DNA from: Gymnorhina tibicen
Lineage: Eukaryota; Chordata; Aves; Passeriformes; Artamidae
Direction of reading: 5' to 3'
Assembly (NCBI GenBank): GCA_013399875.1
Contig: VXAZ01003270.1
Span: 944,116 to 1,008,115 of the forward strand
Length of the DNA: 64,000 nt
The translations under genes were made by a program, and so were the position numbers. Below, piece after piece: positions 1 through 12,668 of this stretch. Below the pieces are notes generated by a model, which had not been told where the DNA came from, made no database searches, and worked only from the letters and a program-made list of their open reading frames with translations. Position 1 is the stretch's first letter; each line of letters opens with the position of its first letter.

Positions 1-1
1 A

Positions 2-72
2 AGAGGAAAGAAAAGGAAAATACAGATGAAGTCACATGAGAGGAAAGAAAAGAAAAATACAGATGAAGTCCA
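2..72. repeat. 37-bp tandem duplication, about 1.9 copies
   Basis: A purine-rich unit beginning 'agaggaaagaaaa' and ending 'atacagatgaagtc' occurs at 2-38 and again from 39, with a period of 37. The copies differ by only a base or two. No gene is associated. It looks like a small local duplication. Confidence 0.85.
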
Positions 73-2689
73 CCTTGTAGCTTACTGCCTTGCACGTTGT
101 CCACTTGTTATGTTGCAGTGTGCTCAGATAAACAACAGGAAGTCCGACAGTCAAGAGCTGTGGCTGTGACAGACAAAACCAACACTGTACATGCTTAGAA
201 TTATTTCTAAAGTTGTTGGTTACACCACACTCCTGCTGCTGGACCAGCCTAAGTACCATGGGGCTGTGAGTGCAGGGATTAAAGATAGCCATGGAGGTGG
301 TTCATCCATGAAGGACGAAGCAAGCCCACCATGGTGCTTGTTCCTGGACAGTAATGACCTGAGGATTTTGCCACAAGACAGACGTCTAGCAGTTTGTCAC
401 CTGAAACAGACCTGACCTTGGAGTCAATGCAATACAGAAATAGTTTCATGGTTTTCAGTTAGTTCTCGGTATCTGTTTTTAAATGTAGTAATCTCTTTTT
501 TAATACTCTTGTAATATATTCCTGCCATGTCTGTACTTCCATATATTTCTGTTGTTGAAAGCAACTGCCCATTAACTGGCAAATAACAAAGCATTACATT
601 CCTTCTCCTAGCAGTATTTGAAAACAGCCCTTGTGCCTTTCTCTGAAATTTTATACGTAAGTTTCATGGGTACCACAAGAGAAGGGAACATCTTTCTCAC
701 TCAGCAGCATGGGCCTGGTAGGTAACACCACGTGTCAGCTAAGAAGACAAGTTTTCCACTGACAAGTATTCGCCAGTGATGGACAAAAGGCAAACTGGAG
801 CCTTGTGGAACCCGAAGACCCTCCTGTGAGTTTGCAACAGTTATCTGAACCATCATTTTTCTTCCCTTTAGCAGGAAGGAGAATGTCATCTATTAATATA
901 CCCTTGATGGTGGCAAGACCAGCCCCCAGTAATACACACAGGAAGGAAGAGGCACTCACTTGGGCAGCATTCCTGTACTTCAGCATGGGAAAAGATGCTC
1001 TGGACCATAAATAGACTCTTAATTGCCATAAATGTACAGCCAGAAAGATTGTGAGGGAAAATTCCTTGAACTCCCTCCAATCGAGATACTATAGTGAGTT
1101 CATTATGGAAAAAAAACAAATTCAGTCTTCGTGCCTTGAGAAAATAGAAGCTTAGCACCTTTGACCACTGATAATCTTCTGGAAAAAATTCTGGAGACCT
1201 TAAGGAATCTAAAATACATCAAACTGAGGAGCAATTCTGAGGGCACCGAAAGACAGATTTATTTGTCAAAGTGAGTTTTAGAACCTTTAAAATTTAAACA
1301 GCATTTTTTCCCATAGTAGTTGTAAGATGAACAAATCAGGGGCTCAAGATAAAATGATATCTTGGAAAACAAACTCTGTTCTTATTAAGAGTCAGCAATT
1401 GTGACTATCAAGTTATCCAAATTTAAAAATACGATTGTAAAGATGTGTTACTTTTGCCTTTGAGAAATCAAAAACAAAAAAATAAAGGGCTATTGTAGAA
1501 ATGTTAACAGATAACAGAAAACAGGAGTGCTGTAAATCAAGTGACACATCATAAATCTAAGAAGACAATTTACGAAAGCCTTGCTAAAAATCAGTGTGTC
1601 ATTCCTTTCATTTCAATGTCACCGTTACCCTGCAAATATAGAACACTTAGAGATAATATTTTCAGCAAGAAAAAAAATTGTGGCCTCAGAACGTTACTAA
1701 GAAAAAATGACAAATTGGATAGAATTAGGTTGAGGGGGAAAATAAACTCTGGAGGGCAAAACCTATGCAAGCTTGTAATAAAAACATGCAAGTCTCACGA
1801 ACTGCGCTAGAGCTGAACCCTCACTTTACAATATCAGTGGTGCTACAGCTGAATGCCATGCTTCTGCGTTAGCCCAAATAAGAGATTTCTCTCATTTTAC
1901 TCTCTAGGTTGGTTCCAGTAAAAGAAAATAGCACAGGCCTTGATTGAACCCACTTTGGGAGTGTGGATTTCAGAGAAACCTAGACTCTGTGCCACATGAA
2001 TGATGTATTCCTCACTGTGCGCATCCCACCACACTGGTCTCTCCACGCTCAGAGTCCCTTTTAGATCTAAACTTCCACATTGATTTACTTATGTTGAAAG
2101 AGTTGCAGTGCTCTGGTTCAATCCTTCTGAACAAACATATAATGAGCAATGTTTTTCACAAAACTTGCTACAACTCCTATGACCATCTGAAAACTGATTT
2201 ACAATATCACAGATTGGGCAACATAATCGCGGTAGCTAAAGATAATAAATAATTATTGTTGCCATCTGGACGCTTTGAGAAGCGTCCTTCTGAAGTTTGC
2301 GCTTCAGTTTCTACTGGAATAGAGCTGGTACAAAAGCAAAGAACAACAAGAAGTTAAATTTACATTAACAGAAGAATAGTTGCTAATTCGTAATCTACAA
2401 GGGGAAGCACTGACATTAATTTAAATGCAATTTACACAGAAATATTCATGAAATTTTGTAGCTATTTTTCAGCTTGTCAAGCATATTGATGCAGCAGAAT
2501 GGTTTCCTGATTATCAGTACTTTTACTTTCAGCAGTATACATCACATCAACTGAGAGCCAAAGGTTTGTTTTGATACCTTTTCCCTACCTCTAGGAATCC
2601 GGTTATCCTTAAAGCCGACAGTCGCAGTGTGTATTTAGTGTGCTTCCCTGCATTGCTGCACTCACTGTGGTTTGCAGGATAGGCTGATA
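73..2689. other. Unassigned AT-rich DNA
   Basis: I see no coding region, RNA gene or recognisable transposon here. All open frames are short (under 95 codons) and overlap on both strands, as expected by chance. Homopolymer A and T runs are common. Confidence 0.6.
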
Positions 2690-2890
2690 ACATCGCGGGA
2701 AATGTTTAGACCACCTTTAGCACTGTGCTGCCCCCAGGCATGGCAGGGGAGGGCTCAGCTCTGCCCTGATGCGCAGCGCTGAGCAGCAGCCCGCTGCTAT
2801 TAGTCACACGCTGCAGCACGGGCGAGCAGAGACAAGCGCTGGGGGATGACAGCTTCGGAAGGAGGGAGAGGTGGCCTTTTCTTTTGCTGT
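2690..2890. other. Short GC-rich, CpG-containing patch
   Basis: This interval is clearly richer in G+C and CpG than its surroundings (for example 'gatgcgcagcgctgagc' and 'cacgggcgagcagag'). Such a patch could be a regulatory element or an old GC-rich repeat. Nothing in it identifies a gene or a known element. The call rests on composition only. Confidence 0.35.
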
Positions 2891-3721
2891 TCTGTGGCTA
2901 CCCCTGCAGGCAAGGAAGACACAATCTTCCCAAGATAGAGGTACTTAGGGAGTACGCGGCACTCAGATGTCAGATGAGCGGAGATTCACCCAGTGCTCCT
3001 CAGAGCCACAGCAGATGTCTCTGGGGCATCAAGCAAGAAAAGCAGTGAACTAGATTATGTGGGAAGCTGGAGGTCAAGAGATGAGCCACAGCTACGGGAA
3101 GGGAAATACGTTACAGTCCTATTTTGAGGGAAATATTGGGTGTGAATATGATTTTTTATCCTTGCCAACAGATTTAAAAAAGGTCACAGGAGAGAAAAAA
3201 AAAATATGTATGGCACCCAGAGGATATGCTCTTGTTCCACAAAAACAGCAACCCAATTTCTGTCACCACACATTGATTTTATGACCATCAGTGCAGTGTC
3301 AATTTACTTGGGAGAACTGATCAAAGACCATAACTTCAGAAACTGCTTTTGAGAAACAGCCTAATTCCCTGTTATGGCTGTTTATACCATGAGGGTTCAC
3401 CAAAACAGTGAGTCATCATTAACCCTCCAATTTATTTCAATTACTTGATCAAATGCAGCATAAATAATCCAATTAGTATCTTCCAGTTCAAGCAGGCCTG
3501 CATAATGTTCTTAAAAAGAAAAAGAAAAGAAAATAGGAAGAATAGAGAGATTTCTGCCTGAAAGTAGCACACGTTGAGCGAAGGGCTGTTTGGCTCTGAT
3601 TTTGCTAGGACGAAAATTGTATTGCTATGAGCTTTCATAAGTAGGACATTGCAAACTTCAACTTCTCTTAAACCAAAGTAATGCCCTGATACACTCTCAA
3701 GTGAGAACAGGCCTTCTCCCA
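2891..3721. other. Unassigned AT-rich DNA
   Basis: No gene or known repeat is recognised. A minus-strand open frame of 130 codons overlapping 3441-3833 runs antisense through the neighbouring CR1 tail and is not considered real. Confidence 0.55.
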
Positions 3722-3865
3722 GGTGCCTGCCAGAGTTCAAGAAGACTTTGGACACTCTCAGGCACACGGTGTGTGGGCTCTCCTGTGGAGGAACAGGAGT
3801 TAGACTTCGATGATCTTTGTGGGTCCCTTCCAACTCAGAATATTCTATGATTCTATAGTTCTAGG
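3722..3865 (+). mobile_element. CR1 LINE 3' end, 5'-truncated
   Basis: The segment matches the 3' end of avian CR1 retrotransposons. It has a 'ttcaagaagactttggacac' stretch, then 'ggaacaggagttagacttcg', 'gtgggtcccttccaactca' and a terminal run of degenerate 'attctatg' octamers. The octamers show plus orientation. Only the untranslated tail remains, so it is not active. CR1 copies are usually heavily 5'-truncated, as here. The family is recognised from memory of its consensus, not by alignment. Confidence 0.9.
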
Positions 3866-5528
3866 TCCCCTCACAGATTCATCTGTCCAGCTCACCATGT
3901 AATTTTGCAGACAATACCAGCAGAAGAAAGCTCTGCCACAGGAATAAGCAGGGAGCGAGCACTGTAATGATTTGACCATGTTGGGTATAATCAATTTCTT
4001 TTGTAAGAAGAAACAGGTTGACACTCCAGTTCCATATCCCCACAGCCTCTGGGTCATCTGTGGAGAAAGACAGAAGAAACTTTTACCAGGGCAAGCAGTG
4101 GAGATACTTAGCCAGGCAAAGGCCAGCTGCTGCATCCCATTGTGGAGACAAGCGACGAGTCTTCCCCTGAACCTCCCAAGCCAGGGGTGTGAAGCATGTC
4201 CCAGGAGATGCCACATGGGATGTGTTCACTAGGCACAGGTTGTACAGAGGAGGTTGTCTTTAAAGAATAAATATAGTGTTGGCCATGACAGAAAAGAAAA
4301 GGGATGGGCTATTACAGAAGCGAAATCGTGACCCAACCTAACAAACCTTGTTCAGCTGGAAGTGAGAGTTGCCCCCCAGCCACCCCTTTGTGCAAACTTA
4401 GAAGGTTTTATTTCTTCACTCCTGATTTCTTAATGTGCAAATCAGATCTTTGGCATCCCTAAGGCCTGCTCAGGGCATCCCTAGCTCCCCGTACCCATGC
4501 TAGCAAGTCTGGCAAAGCTGTCCCAGGAGTGCAAAGTGACAGGCATAGTTTAGCTGTCCCTGGCACTGGGCATGGCATGTCTGCATGCTCTGGGCACTGG
4601 TTTCTATAGCTGCAAGCCACAGTGGGGTAGTGCTTACACAGCAGTGGTAAAACGAGCTCCCTACCTTTGCCAGCGACGCTACTCTGCCTCTGGTGGCTAC
4701 TGACAAAAGCCAGTAACACCTGACATGCTAATGCCCAATACTCACTTTTTAGATAGATATTTAATTTGCAGCTTTTCAGACAAGTTTGTCTACTTCACAC
4801 TGCTCACTTGAAGCCAGGATTTCATCCTATTTGAGTCAATGACAGTATTTCTACTCATAGCAGGGCGGCAGCATTTCAGTCCAGCATTAGTTCTGTCTCT
4901 GAGGAGTATCTCTTAGATAATTTATGATGAAAAACTTGCACCACATTTACTGGAAGAGAGAGAGCTGGAAGCCTACAGAGCTATTGGGCACGGCTCCCTC
5001 TTAATGTCCTTGATGCTGAGTGTAGGTCTACCAGCACAGTGCAATGCCACGTAGAGCTGCCTGAAATAACTGAGCATCAGAACAAATATACTCGCCACCA
5101 CAGAGATCTCTGCTTCGCCTAATTAACACTGCTGAGAAACAGGGCTGATTAACCCGGGCAGAGCGCCACAAAACCATGGCTATCCTGCTTCCAGCACTTC
5201 AGCAAACTCATTAGCGCTGTCTTGGGCATCGTTGCACAGAAACGAATTTGTGAATGAAGACCTGAAGAAGGGAAGTCATCTGACAAATGCCGCAGCTCTT
5301 GGTGGCCCTGATTAGAAGCCGTTCAAAAACTGAGAGGTGGGGGAGCACATCCATCATGAATCTGAATCACACCCTGCATGTAAGCTTTGCAAAACGGAGG
5401 GCTTGTTCCCCCTGCCTCCCCTGGCATGAGAAGCCATCAGGATACTCCCAGGAATTATTTGCTGCAAAATGTAGATGCAAGTGCATGCTCCGTATTCTTT
5501 CACATGAAGGCACAAAAGATCATCCCTC
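3866..5528. other. Unassigned DNA between two CR1 tails
   Basis: No gene, RNA or repeat is recognised. Open frames on both strands overlap each other (such as 3845-4216 minus against 3972-4232 plus) and look like chance. Confidence 0.55.
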
Positions 5529-5592
5529 ATGACAGGGGTTTGGAACTACACGATCTTTAAGGTCCCTTCCAATCCCCAGCCTATTATTTCCC
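5529..5592 (+). mobile_element. CR1 LINE 3' tail fragment
   Basis: A short stretch reading 'ggggtttggaactacacgat' followed by 'ctttaaggtcccttccaa' matches the last part of a plus-oriented CR1. The terminal octamers are degraded. It is a remnant of about 60 bases without coding capacity. Confidence 0.75.
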
Positions 5593-7312
5593 ATATCACC
5601 AGAGGAAAAGCCTCCTTCTAATAGAGCACTTTTCCTTCCTAACGATGAACATGATCTAACAGTGATAGCTGACCTAAAAACAGACACAAAGAAATATTGT
5701 GTGTGCTCCCATTATAGCCACTGAAGTAGTTATGGTCCCATTTCATGGAAGGAATATGTAGGTGATAATAACCTTACAAAAATGAAATGAAATGGTGCTG
5801 TCACTAATTCCATTTAATGCTCTAACAACATCCAAATTAGATGTGCTTATTAGTTCATAACATCTCTTGTTATAATTCTTAATCTCAGATAAATCTCTCC
5901 ACAATGAGGAACTACTACAATGAGCTAGTAAAAAAACAAAACGGTTTGGAAATATATATTCTTAATGGCAATCATGCAAGTGCCATGGCTGCAAACTGCC
6001 CAATACTCTTGCCCTTTTGTCACTTTTTCCTAGTTGTCTATGGTATGCTCTCAGATTTCCCTAAAAATGCCATGCCATATCACTATTACTCTATTTTAAA
6101 GGAATTTTGGGGGAATTAGCTTCTTTTGACATATTGCACTGTGTCATAGATTGTTAAGATGTTCTGAAATTTCAGCATGCTGTTATTTCAGAGTAGTTCA
6201 TCTGGACATCATTCAGTGATGAATAGGAGATTAAAAAACCAGTCATATATGAAGATTAATCTCTGCAGTTAGGCAGAGATGTCAACAAAATTAACAGCTT
6301 TCTGTCACACTTTCCCTTGTAAGAGTTCAGTTAGATTTGGGGAGAAAGAGGGAAGGAATCAAGCCATGATTCCACCAAAAAGATGCTTTGATTTTCCCCA
6401 GATTTTGTCAAACAGAAAAAAGTGCATTTAGAAGGAGAAAGTTATCATTCTAAAGGAATGATCCATTATATATGAGGCAATAAATTAGTAGGAAGGTTAA
6501 TGCTTCTGACAAATGAAACTTCTCTAAAAGTTTGTTGGAAAGGATTAATTCATAGCTCAGAAAAACAAAGCAAGAGGCTTCTGTTGTAATGTCCTCTGGC
6601 TAGTCTCCATCAGTATTGTCAAATGATTTATTCAGATCACTGACAGCACTGAACCTCTAATGATCCACGTGAGCTCAGATTAGTAGACATGATAGACTTA
6701 AAACAACAGCGAAAGCTTTCTGTTGCACATGCTCACCTCCAATCAGCTGTTTCATGCTTCTGGACATGTATTTAGCTTTATAACCTTATATTTTGGACTA
6801 AAAAGGGACTTGTGGCATTTCTTCAGACTTTATCTCTTGGTGTCTCCACAGACCTTGATTTCTTTAATTCTAAAGTCTAAGGAAGTTTCTCCTTTCCCCT
6901 AACCATGTTTCTGAGCATAATGATTACTTGGTCTATCGTGTCCAAACTGAATTACTCTATGGGAATCTGATCACAGTTCACTATCCCAGCTCTGCAGGGA
7001 ACACCTGCCATCTTTCTTCATAGATGATGTCATGGCAATGGCATCAATGAGTTTAGACTCATTATTTCAGTGTCTCTTTTATCAATATCAGATTAGTAAG
7101 GGCAAATGCAGACCTGTGAATCACCAGATTTATGCGGAGCTCCAGGAAATTAAGATCACAGAGCTCAAAACAAAAGTACAGAATGGCTGGGAATGGAGTC
7201 TTTTTGGGAAATAAAACACAAGACCTCTGGATCCTACTGACATGCAAAGTTCCAAAAGACAGTAGACAAAATAATGGAAAATAAATTGACCAAAGACAAT
7301 TAAAGATACTTA
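5593..7312. other. Unassigned AT-rich DNA
   Basis: Strongly AT-rich, with no gene or transposon recognised. Open frames are at most about 70 codons. Confidence 0.55.
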
Positions 7313-7735
7313 TCATAGACTCACAGAATGGTTTGGGCTGGAAGGAACCTTAAAGATCATCCAGTTCCAACCCTCTTGCCATGGGCAGGGACACCTTCCA
7401 GTAGATCAGGTTGCTCAAAGCCCCATCCAAGCTGTTCTTGAACACTTCCAGGGATGGGGCACCCACAAATTCTCTAGGCAACCTGTGCCAATCTCTTACC
7501 ACTCTCACAGTAAAGATTTTTTTCCTGAAATCTGATCTAAACCTACTCTCTTTCACTTTAAAGCCATTCCCCCTTGTACTGTCACTATGTGCCCTTGCAA
7601 AAGGTCCCTCTCCAGCTTTCTTGTAGGCTCCTTTAGGTACTGAAAGGTTGCTCTAAGGTCTCCCCAGAGCCTTCTCTTCTGCAGGCCAAACAGCCCCATC
7701 TCTCTCTTTCTGTCTTCACAGAAGATACTTATGTC
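7313..7735 (-). mobile_element. CR1 LINE, 3' part with ORF2 carboxy-terminal remnant
   Basis: The plus strand reads the complement of a CR1 3' end, starting 'catagactcacagaatggtt' and passing through the typical 'ccaaccctcttgccatgggc'. On the minus strand an open stretch at 7350-7556 keeps the CR1 ORF2 (reverse transcriptase polyprotein) end. It includes the residues FTVRVVRDWHRLPREFVGAP and APSLEVFKNSLDGALSNL, followed by LELDDL at the tail. The element is 5'-truncated and carries no endonuclease or catalytic reverse-transcriptase domain, so it is dead. The left boundary (the element's 3' end) is clear. The right boundary is approximate. Confidence 0.93.
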
Positions 7736-8070
7736 ATTCAGGTTTGAGAACCCCAGGAAGTTGTATGGCTGCAGGCATCTTACCCTCTTCTATCACTGCT
7801 ACTGACCACTGTCAAATACAGGATGAGCGGCCAGACTCGCCTCTCATCTGACATGGCAGTGACACCTCTATGTCTTAAACTGGAAGGGAAAATGGCTCAA
7901 ATTTGGAATATGACTCCTTGAGGGAAAGCCACAAAACCACTTTCTCCTTGCAGCCTTCCAGGAAGAGTGCCATGAACAGCTCCCCCTGCCTCAGCTCTCC
8001 TCTACACCCCATGCTGCTTCCTTTTACTCCGAAGGCTTTCAAACGACCTGCATGAACTGCAAAGCAAATC

Positions 8071-8096
8071 AACTACAAACTACAAACTACAAACAG
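8071..8096. repeat. Heptanucleotide repeat (ACTACAA)n
   Basis: The unit 'actacaa' is repeated three to four times in perfect register, ending at 'acaggag'. It is a short tandem repeat with no associated gene. Confidence 0.85.
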
Positions 8097-11000
8097 GAGT
8101 TTTTAGTGATGGCCATGACTTAAAACAAAAGCAAATCAAAAACCCTGTCAGTAATATTACCTAAAAAAGGGAGAAAAAGAGATAAGGTCTCTGAGAAATC
8201 GCCCAGCATCTCCAGTTCAAATCAGGCTCTGTATTGATGTGCAGCAGGATAATATCCTTGAGTAGGTTTTAAATTGCTCATGACAGAGGTACATTTCTGT
8301 CATTTGGTGCTGTTATTCTTGTCACTTACCCTGCCTCCCTGTTCTCTCTATGCAGCAAATGATGCCAGTCAATAGTCTGCCTCTTTCACAACAGTTTCTG
8401 TGTCTTCTTTCAGACCATGCTAAGAGGTTCTTAAGCAACTTTCTGAACATTTTTTTTGCATAATTTTCTGCAGTTTGGGGACAAGATTTTAGGAACCAAG
8501 GCACTTTTCTCTTCCTGTGTACCAGTTTATCAGGGCACAGATATTCTTCTGTCAAGCTTTATAGTAAGGCTCAGAGAGTGGTCAGGAATAAAAAATAGAA
8601 AGAATAGAGATATCATTTGCATTAAGAGTATGGCTTTGTTCTCTGTATTTCAACCTTTTTTCTGTTTTGTTTTTTTTTTCCTGTCTCTATAGGTCATAAA
8701 CAATCTAAAGAAAACAGAACTGTCCTTATCGACCTGAATAGCAACTAGAATAATGAGCCATTGCCTCTGACTCTGGTTTCCTTGACTTCTTCATAGCACC
8801 TTTTCCCACTGAAGACCTGATTACATAAAAAATTACAATTATGTCAGCATCTACATGAATCTTAAACTGAAAATATTCCCACTTTTTACTATCCACCTAA
8901 CTTACTGAAAAAAAAAACAAACCCTCTGCATTTTAGTCCTTTTTTTTCCCTCTGGAATTGAAGCTAGGTATGTGTGTTTGATCGGTGTGTTTGCATAATA
9001 TTCCCAATATGACTGGAACTTACAGGTTAATGACTTTTAATGCAATTTAACAACAGTTTGAAAGATAATTAGGTTTCTACACATTTCATGAAAATAAATG
9101 GATGGCCAGAAGCAGAGGAAAGATCCCATTCATGCCCCAGCCAAAGGGAAGTACACCAGCTTATAGGCATGAGGGGATATACCTTGAACGAAGCCCAAAG
9201 AGAAAAGGTTCAGACGAAGATCATCTTTCTCTCCCTTCCCTTGATCAGCCAAAAGATACAAATCCAAAGGACACCAGGCCTCATATTTTCAATGCTTACA
9301 AAATTATTCTTCTGCCTTCTACTTCAGTTAGCATTGCAGAGTCCAGCTTTCAGCACCCAGAAGCAGGAGAAAGGATGGACTATATTTTGGCTCATGCTTC
9401 CCTATACATATATAAAATTAAAGCCTAAGGATGATGTAAAAATGAAAGTTAACACAGATAGTCCAGTGCAGTTACTTACATTATTCACTCATCTGCTGTT
9501 TATGGAAGTGGATCTTGGTTGCCCCCAACCTTCTCACTGCCCTGTAATGTGAGCACTAAATTGATGGTGATTACAGTTATGCATGAAGTTTCACCATGCT
9601 GTTTATAGACTAAGCTGCTGGTATTAAAAAACACCTTTCTTCTTGTAAGGAGGTGAATGCATTATGAGTTGCAGACACAGCCCTTTAGCAAGCTCCAGTT
9701 GAAGATTCCCAGTTTGATTTATTTAGGTATTAAAGCTTCAGTTTTCCACATATGAAAACTAAAAAGGAAAATCTTGCAAGCCATCACTCATATGAATATC
9801 ACTTATTTTTCTTTTCTCATTGTTTGAATGACTCACAGGCAATTAGTAATCTGTGCCAGAGCAAGGATTCTATATGGCCAGATTGTGCATTATTAATTTA
9901 TGCAGAGTACCATTTACTCACATAACTAGTCATGCTGATTTCAGGAGGACTACTCACAGGAGTAAAAGTTATTTTGCTTATGGAGTTCTAAATTTCTATC
10001 CCAGGAGTATCATGTTTCTGGAAGAAACTGTTAATCTTCATTTTTTTCCTTGCTTTAGGCAGAAAACTGAACTGAGAGTGTAAGCTATCTTAATTAAATC
10101 TGATCTGAAGCTTTGCTTTTCTAGTTAGCTCATGCATTCTGATGTGTAAGCTATACCCTAATCACTCCTCAACATAGTCTTCTGGGCGATGATATCTAAA
10201 TATAACAATTAGTGCAGAAAGGAAAAAAAAATTAGTTCAGACTAGACAATATAAGAGAAAGATAAACTCCAGGTGGCACAGTTATTTTTTGAAAGACAAA
10301 AACTGGATTCCTCAGTGGGAGTCAGTGCTCATAAATTAGAATTCTATTTAAAATGTGTCAGTGAAATTTTCATATCTATTTATTTTAATGTCTATCAGCA
10401 TTTAAAAATTAGTTGAGGTTGTATTGCTATTACAAAGGTTAAATGAAGAGATTATGAGTTGCACAGATGTTTATGGTTTGGGTTGATAGCTCTGGGACAT
10501 CCCATTCTGGAGGCATTGTGTTCCAGTTCATTTTAACAGTAATTAGAAATACCCCCGTAACGAGGTGCTTGCTGCTGAAAACAACTTCATTAGTTTGGGT
10601 GATTTTATTGGTTTCCTTTAGGGTAAGGAATGAGTGTTAATAGTTGTAATTTAATAGGAAAATTACCGAAGCAAGGAAGATTCCACTGAATCTTAAATGA
10701 GGCATTAGACAGACTCTTTTTTCCAAATAATGAAATATAAAGGAAGAGCAGCAACCTTAAGAATTATCATATGAATGGATTTACCCTAGACCAGATGAGC
10801 AATTATGTTTAAATATTTTAGATATCACTTGAAGTTGTTAGGAGCCTACACAGAAAACATCTATTAGCTTAACAAATTCTGAGGACATTTGGCTGCCTGC
10901 TTGAGCATCTGTACACATTTTGACTCTGAACCGAAAGCCTGCCAGTCAGAAAGGCTGTGTTCTCTTTCAGAGACCGAGAAGGATTTTCTTCCCCTGGCAA

Positions 11001-11245
11001 CGTGATAGTACTCAGCAGGAGAATCTTCTTTAAGGTATCACCAATTCCCACCAGGCAAAGCTGCCCTAGTTATGCTGGATCCCATCCTCTTAGGGGGATG
11101 ATGGATTGATGGTAAACTTGCTAGGCTGCCTGAGCCGAGCTGTGTAAAGTCACATCATTGCTAGAGATTTCCTTTCTCTGGAATAGGAGGTGTTGCCTAC
11201 TCTCAGTCTAGGGAACATTTTCTTTCCTGGGTGGGCATGTATTAT
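8097..11245. other. Unassigned DNA
   Basis: Apart from the weak exon candidate near 8.4 kb, nothing is recognised. Two overlapping plus-strand open frames at 9088-9552 (154 codons) and 9102-9428 (108 codons) are long for this base composition. They use different frames of the same DNA and neither resembles a known family, so neither is called a gene. Confidence 0.5.
8330..8548 (-). other. Weak candidate exon on the minus strand
   Basis: On the minus strand a splice-donor-like sequence (CAGG followed by GTAAGTG) lies just left of position 8330. A possible acceptor ending 'agcttgacag' lies just right of 8548. Between them one frame stays open for about 70 codons. It is rich in lysine and arginine and has no domain I recognise. 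The polypyrimidine tract before the acceptor is weak. A single strong donor is expected by chance in a window this size, so this is only a candidate. Confidence 0.15.
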
Positions 11246-11830
11246 TGTATTGGGTCTGGCTGAGATGGAGTTCATTTTCCCCACAGCAGCCCCCACAGTG
11301 CCGTGCTTTGCAGTGGTACCTGAAAGGAGCTGATAACACCCCACTGTTCTGGCTCCTGCTGAGCAGTGCTGGCAAAGCATCAGGGCTGTCTCTCCAACAT
11401 TCCCTCACCAGCAGACTGGGGGTGGGCAAAATCTTGGGAGGGGACACATCCAGGACAGCTGACCCCAACTGACCAAAGGGACAGTCCATACCATATGATG
11501 TCTGCTCCGCAATAAAGTTCAGAGAAAGGGGGAGGGTGTGGCATTCATTACCGTGATGTTTGTCTCCTGGAGCAATCGCTACACATAGTGAAGGCCTGCT
11601 CCCTGGGAAGTGGCAGGGCATCATCTGCTGGTGGGAAATAGAGAATAAATACTCTGCCCATCTATTTGCTTCAGCATACAGTCTTTGCTTTTTCTTTATT
11701 AAACAGCTTTTATCTTGACCAATAAGTTTTTTCTAACATCTTATTTTGTCCCCACACCTGCCCTGCTAAGGAGGGGGATGATAGAGTGGTTTGGTGGGTA
11801 TCCATAGCCCAGTCAGGTCAACCCACCGCA
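11246..11830 (+). mobile_element. Solo LTR of an avian endogenous retrovirus
   Basis: The segment starts 'tgtattgggtctggctgaga' and ends 'ggtcaacccaccgca', giving the canonical TG...CA ends of an LTR. Inside are a TATA/poly(A)-like AATAAA at 11511-11516 and a second AATAAA at 11644-11649. A T-rich U5-like stretch 'tctttattaaacagc' follows. I recognise it as a widespread bird LTR, probably of the class III (ERVL-like) group; the subfamily was not checked. No gag, pol or env remnant lies on either side, so it is a solo LTR left by recombination. The five bases flanking each end (attat and gtcct) do not match, so no target-site duplication is visible. Confidence 0.85.
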
Positions 11831-12668
11831 GTCCTAAATCACACCTAACCTAATCTCTGTCCTCCAGCTCCTACCGAAAATCAGTATGATCTCCAACAGC
11901 TGGTCTGGAGGCCTTCTCTGACTCTCCTTTCTGTCTTCCCTCCCTCCTCTCTAGTCTCCCTCCTGCATCTCATCAAAGATCTCTAAGGCCTCTCTGATGG
12001 AATGCTGGTCTCATTAAGAAGAGCTAGATAGAACGAGGGTGCTCTGTGAAGATGCTGTCTGTGACCTCCTGAGTAGTTAATTCAGGATTCTAGCCAGAGA
12101 AAAACATCTTCCTTGATAAGGTAATCCAAAGTCACAAAAGCAAACGCTCCCTCTGAAGAGATTATCCACTATATCAAAGCCAAGGTCAGGGCAGAGGATA
12201 AGCACATGCCCAGTAGGAAGCTGGATACCAGAGGGCAATTGAAGCAACAAACTCTTGGCAACACAAGAGAGAGCAACTGCTCAGGTTTCACAAGAGCTTT
12301 GCCTCTCTTTCTGCCTTCCTGCACTAAGTCCCTGGCAGAGCAGCTCCCTTGCCCAAAGTTCATTTGTGTTACCTTTACTAGAAATGGCACCCCCTTATCT
12401 ACTAAACGAAGCCAACTCTGTCTGCCTTTCTGATCTTGAGAAATTAAAAAAGATGTAGTTCTGGAAGGAGGATGGGAAACATCACTGGAAGAAAGATGCT
12501 ATTAATATCTTCATCAAAGTTTAGAACACTTCAAGAAGGTTTGAAGACCACTTACTTTGATGCCATGGTGATTTTTTGCTTTTTTTATATACCCGTTTTA
12601 TACACCCTTTTAAACAGCTTTTATGTGTCCTTAGTGCTTTTAGCTCACATACTTGTAATTCCCCAAGT
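11831..12668. other. Unassigned DNA between two LTRs
   Basis: It holds a pyrimidine-rich tract near 11,930-11,975 but no retroviral internal sequence that I can recognise. Overlapping open frames at 12,169-12,458 on both strands look like chance. Confidence 0.45.

Noticed and set aside
9088..9552. Plus-strand open frame of 154 codons
   Set aside because: No recognised domain. Another long frame overlaps it on the same strand, and the base composition does not change. Chance is the simpler explanation.
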